This document shows, in pieces, positions 51,754-59,608 of a stretch of 64,000 nucleotides of DNA. The translations under genes were made by a program, and so were the position numbers. Within the stretch, counting starts at the first letter, position 1; the number at the start of each line of letters is the position of its first letter. The notes under the pieces are model-generated. The model did not search any database and was not told the origin of the DNA. It saw only the letters and a program-made list of their open reading frames with translations. Source of the stretch: HK1 sp965220535 (GTDB taxonomy: Bacteria > Pseudomonadota > Gammaproteobacteria > HK1); NCBI GenBank assembly GCA_965220535.1, contig OZ244833.1, positions 2,790,001-2,854,000 of the forward strand. The letters are read 5' to 3'.

Positions 51754-53430
51754 ATGACCAAAGTAAGAGCGCAGGAGGGGGCTTTGTTTCTTGCCGCGTC
51801 GCAAGGGAACGACACCGAGATCGCAAAATTGGTCGAGGCAGGAGTTGACCCGAATGCGAGAAATACGAAAGGAGGGGTGCCCTTGCATTCTGCGGCACAG
51901 CATGGGCACGCCGCCGTGATCGAAGCGCTGGTCAAGGCCGGTGCCGACCCGAACGCGCAGGATGAGCAAGGAGGGACGCCTTTGCACAACGCTGCATCCT
52001 TCGGGCAAGTAGCCGCGGTCGAGGCGCTGGTCAAGGTAGGTTCCGACCCGAGCGAGAAGATGTCGAACGGGGGGACGCCATTGCATATCGCGGCACAGGG
52101 CGGATACGTTGCCGTGATCGAGGCACTGGTCGAAGCCGGTGCCGATCCGAGCGCAAAAGCCGAGCACGGAGTGACGCCTTTGCACGTCGCTGCCGGGCAA
52201 GGACACGTCGCCGCGGCCGAAGCACTGGTCAAAGCGATTCTGAACGCGCAAGATGAGCAAGGTGCGACACCCTTGCACTTCGCCGCGCGGAACGGACATG
52301 TCGTCGTGATCGAAGCGTTGGTCAAGACCGGTGCCGACCCGAGCGCGAAAGGCAAGCAAGAAGATACGCCCTTGCATGTCGCTGCGCAGGAAGGACACGG
52401 CGCTGCGGTCGAAGCGCTGGTCAAAGGGGGTGCCGACCCGAGCGCAAAAGCCGAGCGCGATTTGACACCCTTGCACTTCGCGGCGCGGAACGGTGACGCA
52501 GCCGCGGTCAAGGCATTGGTCAAAGCCGGGGCTGACCCGAATGCGCCGGAAGAGCGCGGAGTAACACCTTTGCATGTCGCTGCGGAGAAAGGCCATGACG
52601 TCGCGATCAAAGCCTTGGTGAAAGCGGATGCCGACCCGAACGTCTCGGAAGAGCACGGACTGACGCCTTTGCACGTTGCTGCGATGAAAGGTCATATCGT
52701 CGTGGTCAAAGACTTGGTGAAAGCGGATGCCGATCCGAATGCGCCACAAGAGCATGGATTGACGCCTTTGCACGTTGCTTCGCAGAAAGGCCATGCATCT
52801 GCAGTCAAAGCGCTGATGAAAGCGGATGCCGACCCGAACGCGTCGGAAGAGCAAGGGGAGACGCCCTTGCATCTCGCTGCGAAAAACGGTCATGCCGCCG
52901 TGGTCGATGCCTTGAACAAGTCGGGTGCTTATTCAAGCGCGAAGAACAAGGACGGGCATACGCCCTTGCACATCGCCGTGTACAACGGCCACCCCGCCGT
53001 GGTCGAGGTGCTGGTCAAATCAGGGTCCGACCCGAACGGGAAGGGCGAAGACGGGCAAACGCCCTTGTTTCTCGCCGTGGATAGGGGGGATCTGAAAAGC
53101 GCCCGCGTGCTGATCAAAGCGGGAGCGGAAGTCAACGAGAAAGGCAGCATCCCTTTGCTGCACCACGCCGCCGCCAACGACAGGCCGGAGATCGCCCGGG
53201 CTCTGATAACGGCCAAAGCCGATATCGAGGCTCAAGACGAAAGCGGGCACACCGCCTTGCATATCGCCGTTCGCGCGAACTCGCTGAAAATCGTGAGTGC
53301 GTTGATCAAAGAGGGGGCGAAGGTCAACGCCGAGAACGGCGAAGGGCATACCCCTTTGTTTCTCGCCGATGGAGGCGATCGGAAAAAGATCGCCAACGCG
53401 CTGATCAAGGCGGGCGGGGTCAAGAAATGA
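51754..53430 (+). CDS. ankyrin-repeat protein 3
   Basis: A 558-residue protein with about 17 ankyrin repeats, very regular. One repeat near residue 165 has lost about two residues of its loop (VKAILNAQDEQG instead of VKAGADPNAQDEQG). The C-terminal module is shared but somewhat diverged (HTPLFLADGGDRKKIANAL). AAAGGAGGGG precedes the ATG at 51754; an ATG at 51736 in the same leader is in frame. No signal peptide and no extra domain. Confidence 0.92.
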   Translation: MTKVRAQEGALFLAASQGNDTEIAKLVEAGVDPNARNTKGGVPLHSAAQHGHAAVIEALVKAGADPNAQDEQGGTPLHNAASFGQVAAVEALVKVGSDPSEKMSNGGTPLHIAAQGGYVAVIEALVEAGADPSAKAEHGVTPLHVAAGQGHVAAAEALVKAILNAQDEQGATPLHFAARNGHVVVIEALVKTGADPSAKGKQEDTPLHVAAQEGHGAAVEALVKGGADPSAKAERDLTPLHFAARNGDAAAVKALVKAGADPNAPEERGVTPLHVAAEKGHDVAIKALVKADADPNVSEEHGLTPLHVAAMKGHIVVVKDLVKADADPNAPQEHGLTPLHVASQKGHASAVKALMKADADPNASEEQGETPLHLAAKNGHAAVVDALNKSGAYSSAKNKDGHTPLHIAVYNGHPAVVEVLVKSGSDPNGKGEDGQTPLFLAVDRGDLKSARVLIKAGAEVNEKGSIPLLHHAAANDRPEIARALITAKADIEAQDESGHTALHIAVRANSLKIVSALIKEGAKVNAENGEGHTPLFLADGGDRKKIANALIKAGGVKK

Positions 53431-53745
53431 TCTTGCCGATGGCCGTCGGCCCGATTGCCGTCGGCACTTGGCTTCGTGCTTGTCCGGATCATCTCCTTGT
53501 CTACTTCGTGTAGCGCCCTAGGGTTATTGAGACACTTTTGAAGCTTATGCGACCGCCGGAATCTCGTCCATCGCCCCTCGCCTGAACTGATCGGAGGTGG
53601 CCGCCGAAGGGGTGGCGGAGCCGCACGCCCGTCATGGCGAGGATTCGACGGGTATGCTTTATGGCGGATTCGAAGCCGAGAGCGATCGACCCGGGTCTGA
53701 TCCGGGGAGGTTGCGGGCTATTTTCGAAGGGACGAAGGGGAAACG
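53431..53745. repeat. homologous inter-ankyrin spacer 3 (diverged)
   Basis: 315 bases. The first 90 resemble the start of spacers 1 and 2 (GGCTTCGTGCTTGTCCGGAT and so on); the rest has diverged. No gene is seen; the start region of gene 4 keeps GAAGGGGAAACG before the ATG. Confidence 0.7.
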
Positions 53746-55329
53746 ATGACAGTGCGCGATGAAGGCAAGTGGATACCCTTGCATAGCGCGGCGACGGAAG
53801 GGAGCGTCGCGGCGGTGGAATCGTTGGTCGATGCCGGTGCCGACCCGAATGCGAAAGCCGAAGACGGGGCGACGCCTTTGCACCATGCCGTGTGGGGAGG
53901 GTACGCCGCCGCGGTCGTGGCATTGGTCGAAGCCGGTGCGAATCCGAACGCAAAAACCACGGAAGGGGCGGCGCCTTTGCACTGCGCGGCGCAAAACGGA
54001 CACGCGGCGATGGTCGGGCCTTTGGTCAAGGCCGGTGCCGACCCGAATTTGACGATCGAGAACGGAGGGGGGCCTTTGCATGTCGCGGCTCAGCACGGGC
54101 ATGCCGCGGCGATCGAGGCTTTGGTCGAAGCCGGTGCCGATCCGGGCGCGAAAGCCGCGGATGCAAGGACGCCTTTGCACGTCGCGGCGCAGCACGGGCA
54201 TGTCGCTGCGGCCAAGGCGCTGATCGAAGCCGGCGCCGATCACGCTGCGAGGATCGATAACAAGGTGACGCCCTTGCACAGCGCGGCGCAGGGCGACTCC
54301 GCCGCGGTGGTCGAAGAGCTCGTCAGGGCCGGGGCCGATCCCGATGCGCGGCAAGAACAAGGGGGAACGCCCTTGCATATTGCGGCGCAAAGAGGGCATG
54401 TCGCGGCGATCGAGGCACTGGTCAAAGTCGGTGCCTCCCTCGATGCGAAGATCGAGAACGGGGCGACGCCTTTGCACAGCGCGGTTCTGAACCGGCATAT
54501 CGCCGCGATCGAGGCTTTGGTCCGGGCGGGCGCCGACCTCGAGGCGAAAGCCGGAAAGGGGGATACCCCTTTGCACTACGCGGCCGACGACGGGCATTTG
54601 CCCTCGGTCGAGGCGTTGGTCGAAGCCGGTGCCGACCCCGACGCGAGGACCGAGATCGGGGCTGCGCCCTTGCATTTCGCGGCGCAAAAAGATTACGTCG
54701 CGGTGATCGAGGCGTTGGTCAAAGCCGGTGCCGGGCCCGATGCCGAGATCGAGAAGGGGATCACGCCCTTGCAAGTCGCCGCCCAGCATGGGCATATCGC
54801 CGCGATGAAGGCATTGCTCGAAGCCGGCGCCGACCCCGACGCGAAAGCCAAGAGCGGGCGAACGCCGGTGCACGTCGCCGTGGGACGCGGGCATTTGGCC
54901 GCGCTTGAGGTGTTGATCGAGGCCGGTGCCGATACGAGCGCGGAAGCCAAGAACGGGGTCACGCCCTTGCTCCTCGCCGTGGATCAGGGCGATTTGAAAA
55001 GCGCCCGCGCGCTGATCAAAGCGGGAGCGCAAGTCAACGCGAAGGGCAGTGCGCTATTGCATCATGCCGCCGCCAAGGACAAGCCGGAGATCGCCCGTCT
55101 CCTGATAACGGTCGGCGCCGATGTCGATGCGCGAATCGGAAGCGGGCAGAGCGCTCTGCATATCGCCGTCGGCGCGAACTCGCTGAAAATCGTCGAGGCC
55201 CTGATCAAAGCGGGGGCGAAGGTCAACGCCGAGGATGCGAAGGGGCATACCCCGTTGTATTTTGCCGAGGGAGGCGATCGAAAGAAGATCGCCAACGCGC
55301 TGATCAAGGCGGGCGGGGTGAAAAGGTGA
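53746..55329 (+). CDS. ankyrin-repeat protein 4
   Basis: A 527-residue protein with about 16 ankyrin repeats. It is the most GC-rich of the four and its N-terminus (MTVRDEGKWIPLHSAATEG) lacks the MTKVRAQE start of genes 1 and 3. The C-terminal module is present but the most diverged (AEDAKGHTPLYFAEGGD). AAGGGG precedes the ATG. No signal peptide. Position and divergence suggest it is the oldest split in the array or has been ameliorated longer. Confidence 0.92.
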   Translation: MTVRDEGKWIPLHSAATEGSVAAVESLVDAGADPNAKAEDGATPLHHAVWGGYAAAVVALVEAGANPNAKTTEGAAPLHCAAQNGHAAMVGPLVKAGADPNLTIENGGGPLHVAAQHGHAAAIEALVEAGADPGAKAADARTPLHVAAQHGHVAAAKALIEAGADHAARIDNKVTPLHSAAQGDSAAVVEELVRAGADPDARQEQGGTPLHIAAQRGHVAAIEALVKVGASLDAKIENGATPLHSAVLNRHIAAIEALVRAGADLEAKAGKGDTPLHYAADDGHLPSVEALVEAGADPDARTEIGAAPLHFAAQKDYVAVIEALVKAGAGPDAEIEKGITPLQVAAQHGHIAAMKALLEAGADPDAKAKSGRTPVHVAVGRGHLAALEVLIEAGADTSAEAKNGVTPLLLAVDQGDLKSARALIKAGAQVNAKGSALLHHAAAKDKPEIARLLITVGADVDARIGSGQSALHIAVGANSLKIVEALIKAGAKVNAEDAKGHTPLYFAEGGDRKKIANALIKAGGVKR

Positions 55330-55510
55330 GGCCCAAGCGGTCGATGCGGTCGGGTTCGGGGGAGCGTCTTTGCATCGCCGGCCGCGCCGGGCGGGGGTTT
55401 TCCGAAGAACCGATGCCCGAATTGCAGATAGAGAAGAAAGCCATCGATCTTCGCGCTCTTGCGAAGACACCCGCCGGGCATCGACCGGGTCATCGTCGAA
55501 GAGCGATCCC

Positions 55511-55684
55511 ATGACACCGCCGAAGCGCTTTGCGGCGATCGTCGTCGCGGTTTTCGCAGGCCCTATCCTCTTGCCCTCGGCCGCTCCCTTGGTCAGCGCG
55601 GCGGTCGGTGGTCATAAGACCGAGATCGAAGGCGCGAACGCGCCCCTCGAGAAGAGGATCGAAGGTGAAGATCGTCGGTATTGA
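55511..55684 (+). CDS. possible small exported peptide at the head of the dgoD repeat array
   Basis: 57 codons starting MTPPKRFAAIVVAVFAG with a plausible signal peptide (to about VSAA, residue 27), then running into the first dgoD-derived repeat (EIEGANAPLEKRIEGED). It may be a truncated exported-protein gene onto which the repeat array was joined. No clear ribosome site; support is limited to the hydrophobic N-terminus. Confidence 0.25.
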   Translation: MTPPKRFAAIVVAVFAGPILLPSAAPLVSAAVGGHKTEIEGANAPLEKRIEGEDRRY

Positions 55685-55820
55685 AACTTTTGTCGTCTCG
55701 TTCCGCCGGCTATTTGCGAAGATCGAGGCCGAAGAGGATATCGACGGTTGTGGGAAGCCGCGCCTTGAAGTCCATGTCAAGGTCTGCGCCGCTGGGGGTC
55801 ATGACTTTGGCGATTTCTGA
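55665..55820 (+). pseudogene. dgoD 5' copy 1
   Basis: GTG start, reads VKIVGIETFVVSFRRLFAKI in the dehydratase frame and stops after 51 codons at TGA (55818-55820). A poly-C tract follows in the same unit. Confidence 0.8.
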
Positions 55821-55915
55821 TCGGTCGCGATCCGTCAAGGCACTTTTGTCCCCGCTCGCCCTTTCGACATCTGGCGACGGGCGGCGATACAGCCGGGATC
55901 GAAGGCGCGAACGCG

Positions 55916-55936
55916 CCCCCCCCCCCCCCCCCCCCC
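55916..55936 (+). repeat. poly-C tract (21 C)
   Basis: An uninterrupted run of C in repeat unit 1, at a position where the other units have only four to six C. It could be slippage-prone DNA or a sequencing/assembly artefact. Confidence 0.85.
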
Positions 55937-55939
55937 GAG

Positions 55940-56215
55940 AAGAGGATCGTCGGTGTTGAAGCCTTTGTCGTCTCGCCCCGCCGGTTATTTGCGAAGATCG
56001 AGGCCAAAGAGGATATCGACGGTTGTGGGAAGCCGCGCCTTGAGGGCCATGTCGAGGCCTGTGCCGCCGGGGGTCGTGACTTTGGCGAAATTTCCCGATC
56101 GGTCGCGACCCGTCAAGGCGCTTTCGCCCCCGCTCGCCCTTTCGACGCTCGCCCTTCCGACATCTGGCGACAGGCAGCGATACGGCCGGAATCGAAAGCG
56201 CGAACGCGCCCCCCG
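55940..56215 (+). pseudogene. dgoD 5' copy 2
   Basis: Lost its start codon by a deletion of about 10-12 bases (reads RIVGVEAFVVSPRRLF). The dehydratase frame stays open to the end of the unit and runs in frame into copy 3. Confidence 0.75.
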
Positions 56216-56492
56216 AGAAGAGGATCGAAGATGAAGATCGTCGGCCTTGAAACTTTTGTTGTCTCGCCCCGCCGGTTATTTGCGAAGATCGAGGCCTAAG
56301 AGGGTATCGACGGTTGTGGGAAACCGCGCCTTGAACTCCATGCCGAGGCCTTTGCCGCCGGGGGTCGTGACTTTGGCGAAATTTCCCGATCGGTCGCCTG
56401 TCAAGGCGCTTTCGCCTCCGCTCGCCCTTTCGACAGCTGGCGACGGGCGGCGATACGGAGGAGTTCGAAGGCGCGAAAGCGCCCCGAAGAAG
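56216..56492 (+). pseudogene. dgoD 5' copy 3
   Basis: ATG start with MKIVGLETFVVSPRRLFAKI, then TAA after 22 codons. The rest of the unit follows the other copies. Confidence 0.8.
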
Positions 56493-56505
56493 AAGAGGAT
56501 CGAAG

Positions 56506-56802
56506 GTGAAGATCGTCGGTGTTGAAGCCTTTGTCGTCTCGCCCCGCCGGTTATTTGCGAAGATCGAGGCCGAAGAGGATATCGACGGTTGTGGGAAGCC
56601 GCGCCTTGAGGGCCATGTCGAGGCCTGCGCCGCCGGGGGTCGTGACTTTGGCGAAATTTCCCGATCGGTCGCGACCCGTCAAGGCGTTTTTGCCCCCGCT
56701 CGCTCTTTCGGCGCTCGCTCTTTCGACAGCTGGCGACGGGCGGCGATACGGCCGAGTTCGAAAGCGCGAACGCGCACCCCCGAAGAAGAGGATCGAAGAT
56801 GA
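56506..56802 (+). pseudogene. dgoD 5' copy 4, open 98-codon frame overlapping the real start
   Basis: GTG start and an uninterrupted 98-codon frame: about 50 residues of the dehydratase N-terminus with altered residues, then an Arg/Ser-rich tail. Its TGA overlaps the dgoD ATG (ATGA), so translation of this decoy could couple to the intact gene. Confidence 0.7.
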
Positions 56803-57944
56803 AGATCGTCGGTCTTGAAACTTTTGTCGTCCCGCCCCGATGGCTATTTGCGAAGATCGAAACCGACGAGGGTATCGCCGGTTGGGGGGAGCCGATCCTC
56901 GAAGGTCATGCCGAGGCCTGCGCCGCCGGGGTCATGGCTTTGGAGGATTTCCTGATCGGTCGTGACCCGCTGGCGATCGAAGACACTTGGCAGGCGATCT
57001 ATCGTAGCGGTTGCTACCGCGGCGGCCCGATCATGATGAGCGTCCTTTCGGGCATCGACATGGCGTTGTGGGATATCAAAGGCAAGTATTTGGGGGTGCC
57101 GGTGCACTCGCTTTACGGGGGGCCGGTTCGCAACAAGGTTCGCAGTTATTGCTGGGTCTCCGGCGACCGCCCGGAAAAGCAAATCGAGCGCACGAAGGCT
57201 CTGATGGCCGCCGGTTTCGATGCCTGCAAGATGAATATCTGCGGTGAGATGCAGATCGTCGACAGCATGAAAAAGGTCGACGAGATCGTCCGCAACTTAG
57301 GCGAGCTGCGAGATGCCGTCGGCTGGCAGATGGACTTGGCTTTCGATTTCCACGGTCGTATCCATGCGCCGATGTCGAAAATTCTGCTCAAAGAACTCGA
57401 GGCGATCCGCCCGCTCTTCGTCGAGGACGCCGTCACCCCGGATCATCTCGATGCCTTGGCGGAACTCGCTCGCTCGACCTCGATCCCCTTGGTCACCGGC
57501 GAGCGTCTGCATTCTCGCTATGCCTTCAAAGCGGTCTTCGAAAACCGCGCGGCCGGCGTGATCAACCCCGATACCGCCCATGTCGGCGGAATCTCCGAGA
57601 TGGTGCGCATCGGGGCCATGGCCGAGGCCTACGATATCGGCTTGGCTCCGCATTGCCCGATCGGGCCGATCGCCCTCGCCGCTTGCCTTCAGGTCGACGC
57701 GATATGCTATAACGCCTTCATCCAAGAGCAGAGCCTCGGCATCCACTACAACGCCGGCGGCGATCTGCTCGATTATGTGGCCGAAGGCACTTTCGCCATT
57801 TCCCGCGGTTATCTCGATATCCCGAAGGCCCCGGGCTTGGGTGTGGAGGTCGACGAAGCGGTGGTTCGCGAGCGCGCCGCCGACCCGCATCGTTGGCGCC
57901 CGCCGCTTTGGCGGCACGAAGACGGCTCGGTTGCGGAGTGGTAG
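56799..57944 (+). CDS. dgoD: D-galactonate dehydratase-type enolase-superfamily enzyme
   Basis: Mandelate-racemase/enolase superfamily enzyme of 381 residues, matching galactonate dehydratase along its length: WLFAKIETDEGIAGWGEP (15-32), SGIDMALWDIKGKYLGVPV, DLAFDFHGRIHAPM (metal ligand Asp), FVEDAV (second ligand), GERLHSRYAF (third ligand Glu), APHCPIGPIALAACL (catalytic His) and the ending LWRHEDGSVAEW. It converts D-galactonate to 2-keto-3-deoxygalactonate. GAGG lies about 8 bases before the ATG. The next gene starts 2 bases after its stop. Four decayed copies of its 5' end lie upstream. Confidence 0.9.
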   Translation: MKIVGLETFVVPPRWLFAKIETDEGIAGWGEPILEGHAEACAAGVMALEDFLIGRDPLAIEDTWQAIYRSGCYRGGPIMMSVLSGIDMALWDIKGKYLGVPVHSLYGGPVRNKVRSYCWVSGDRPEKQIERTKALMAAGFDACKMNICGEMQIVDSMKKVDEIVRNLGELRDAVGWQMDLAFDFHGRIHAPMSKILLKELEAIRPLFVEDAVTPDHLDALAELARSTSIPLVTGERLHSRYAFKAVFENRAAGVINPDTAHVGGISEMVRIGAMAEAYDIGLAPHCPIGPIALAACLQVDAICYNAFIQEQSLGIHYNAGGDLLDYVAEGTFAISRGYLDIPKAPGLGVEVDEAVVRERAADPHRWRPPLWRHEDGSVAEW

Positions 57945-57946
57945 AG

Positions 57947-58840
57947 ATGTTCCAAGGTATCCATGCCGTTCTTTATGCGATGTTCGATCCCGACGGGCGG
58001 ATCGATCCCGGCGCGATGCGCACTCAGGTGGACTATTGCATCGATGCGCAGGTGCACGGGATCTCGGTGCCCGGACTTGCCACCGAAGTACTGAAACTGA
58101 CCTTGGCGGAGCGAATAGCGTTGATCGGCGAGGTCGGGGATGCCATCGGCGGTCGGGTTCCCTTTTCGGTTTGCATCGCGGGTAACTCGGTTGCCGAGCA
58201 AGCGGAAACGATCACGGCGGCCAAGGCCGCCGGGGCCAAGTGGCTGATCCTGCAACCCCCGATGGTGGGTAGCTACGCGGCGGAGGTCTATATCGATTTC
58301 TTTGTCGAGGTGGCGGCGATGGCGGCCAAAAGCGATTTCCCGGTCGCGATCCAAAACGCACCGGCTTATTTGGGGCGCTCGCTTTCGGCGCGGGATATAC
58401 GGGATATGAAATCCCGTTGCTCCAACTTTGCGGCGGTCAAAAGCGAGGATGTGCCGATGAAGGTCGCCGAGATCATCCGCATGGCGGACGGGGATTTGGC
58501 GGTCCTCGGCGGTCGCGGGGGACAGGATTTATTGGAGTTTTTGCGCATCGGTTGCGAGGGTTTCGTGCTGGCTCCCGATATCGCCCCGGTGGCGGTGCGC
58601 ATTCAAGATGCGTGGATTTCCGGTCGGCGCGAAGAGGCGGTGGCGCTCTATCGACGGATATCGCCGAGCATCGATTTTTCGATGGCCTCCCTCGAGCATT
58701 TGATCACCTACGGCAAGCGCATCTTCGCGACGGCCGCCGGGCTCGAAGTCCACGATCGCTCGCCCTGCCTTTCCCCGACACCGGGGGGCTTGGCGAAATC
58801 GAAGGCCTTCGGCGCCGATTTGATGGGGATTCTTCGTTGA
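57947..58840 (+). CDS. DHDPS/NAL-family lyase (possible 2-keto-3-deoxy acid aldolase)
   Basis: A 297-residue TIM-barrel lyase of the dihydrodipicolinate synthase/N-acetylneuraminate lyase family. The Schiff-base Lys is K165 in FAAVKSEDVP. The usual YNxP turn with the catalytic Tyr reads QNAP (136-139), so this is a divergent subgroup. It begins 2 bases after dgoD, so the two are translationally linked; cleavage of the dehydratase product to pyruvate and glyceraldehyde is the natural inference. The 3' half is repeated directly downstream. Confidence 0.87.
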   Translation: MFQGIHAVLYAMFDPDGRIDPGAMRTQVDYCIDAQVHGISVPGLATEVLKLTLAERIALIGEVGDAIGGRVPFSVCIAGNSVAEQAETITAAKAAGAKWLILQPPMVGSYAAEVYIDFFVEVAAMAAKSDFPVAIQNAPAYLGRSLSARDIRDMKSRCSNFAAVKSEDVPMKVAEIIRMADGDLAVLGGRGGQDLLEFLRIGCEGFVLAPDIAPVAVRIQDAWISGRREEAVALYRRISPSIDFSMASLEHLITYGKRIFATAAGLEVHDRSPCLSPTPGGLAKSKAFGADLMGILR

Positions 58841-58863
58841 GCACGGACTTTTGTTCGGCACTG

Positions 58864-59334
58864 TTTTGGGGCTCGCTTTCGGCGCGAGACAGAGGGGATA
58901 TGAAATCCCGTTGCTCCAACTTTGCGGCGGTCAAAAGCGAGGATGTGCCGATGAAGGTCGCCGAGATCATCCGCATGGCGGACGGGGATTTGGCGGTCCT
59001 CGGCGGTCGCGGGGGACAGGATTTATTGGAGTTTTTGCGCATCGGTTGCGAGGGTTTCGTGCTGGCTCCCGATATCGCCCCGGTGGCGGTGCGCATTCAA
59101 GATGCGTGGATTTCCGGTCGGCGCGAAGAGGCGGTGGCGCTCTATCGACGGATATCGCCGAGCATCGATTTTTCGATGGCCTCCCTCGAGCATTTGATCA
59201 CCTACGGCAAGCGCATCTTCGCGACGGCCGCCGGGCTCGAAGTCCACGATCGCTCGCCCTGCCTTTCCCCGACACCGGGGGGCTTGGCGAAATCGAAGGC
59301 CTTCGGTGTCGATTTGATGGGGATTCTTCGTTGA
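58864..59334 (+). pseudogene. duplicated 3' half of the lyase gene
   Basis: About 471 bases nearly identical to 58370-58840 (offset 494). It encodes the last 157 residues from SLSAR onward, including the active-site Lys, with the altered start of the segment and one Ala-to-Val near the end. No start codon or ribosome site is preserved; an internal ATG would give a barrel fragment that cannot fold alone. Confidence 0.9.
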
Positions 59335-59391
59335 GCGAAGAGCCCTTGTTCGGGGCTCGACGAAGAAGTGGATTCGTCGATGCGCCCCAGC

Positions 59392-59459
59392 GTCGTAGAC
59401 AGGCGAGTGTCGCAGACAAACGAGCGTCGCAGACAGACGTGCCTCGTAGACAAACGAGC
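59392..59459. repeat. 17-bp tandem repeat (x4)
   Basis: Four units related to GTCGCAGACAAACGAGC between the duplicated lyase tail and the TRAP binding-protein gene, about 150 bases upstream of its ATG. Confidence 0.85.
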
Positions 59460-59608
59460 GTCGCCGAAAGGCAGGCTTCATCCCTCGTCGATCGGTGAAT
59501 GCGAAAAGCGATCCCCGGCTCGCTGAAGGGATCGAAAAAACCTCGGCCCCGACCCTCGGGTTCGGAACGCCGGTCGAAATATTCGGATGGACCGAAAAGG
59601 AGAAAACC

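Larger units (their letters stand above)
55652..56784. repeat. tandem array of four decayed dgoD 5' segments
   Basis: Four head-to-tail units of about 275-292 bp, followed by the intact gene as the fifth member. Each unit starts at AAGAGGATCG and carries the first roughly 200 bases of the dehydratase gene plus about 75 bases of upstream sequence ending GGCGCGAACGCGCC. Units share substitutions absent from the intact gene (for example DIDGCGKPRLE for GIAGWGEPILE), so they were amplified after decay had begun. Confidence 0.9.

Noticed and set aside
47565..55512. Long antisense and shifted frames across the ankyrin genes
   Set aside because: They mirror the periodic ankyrin repeats and the GC-rich codon pattern; no independent similarity or start signals.
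55681..56818. A set of four 92-99-residue frames (SRPAGYLRRSRPKRIS type) in the dgoD repeat units
   Set aside because: They are the shifted frame of the dehydratase 5' end, with TTG or similar starts and no ribosome site; their similarity reflects the repeat itself.
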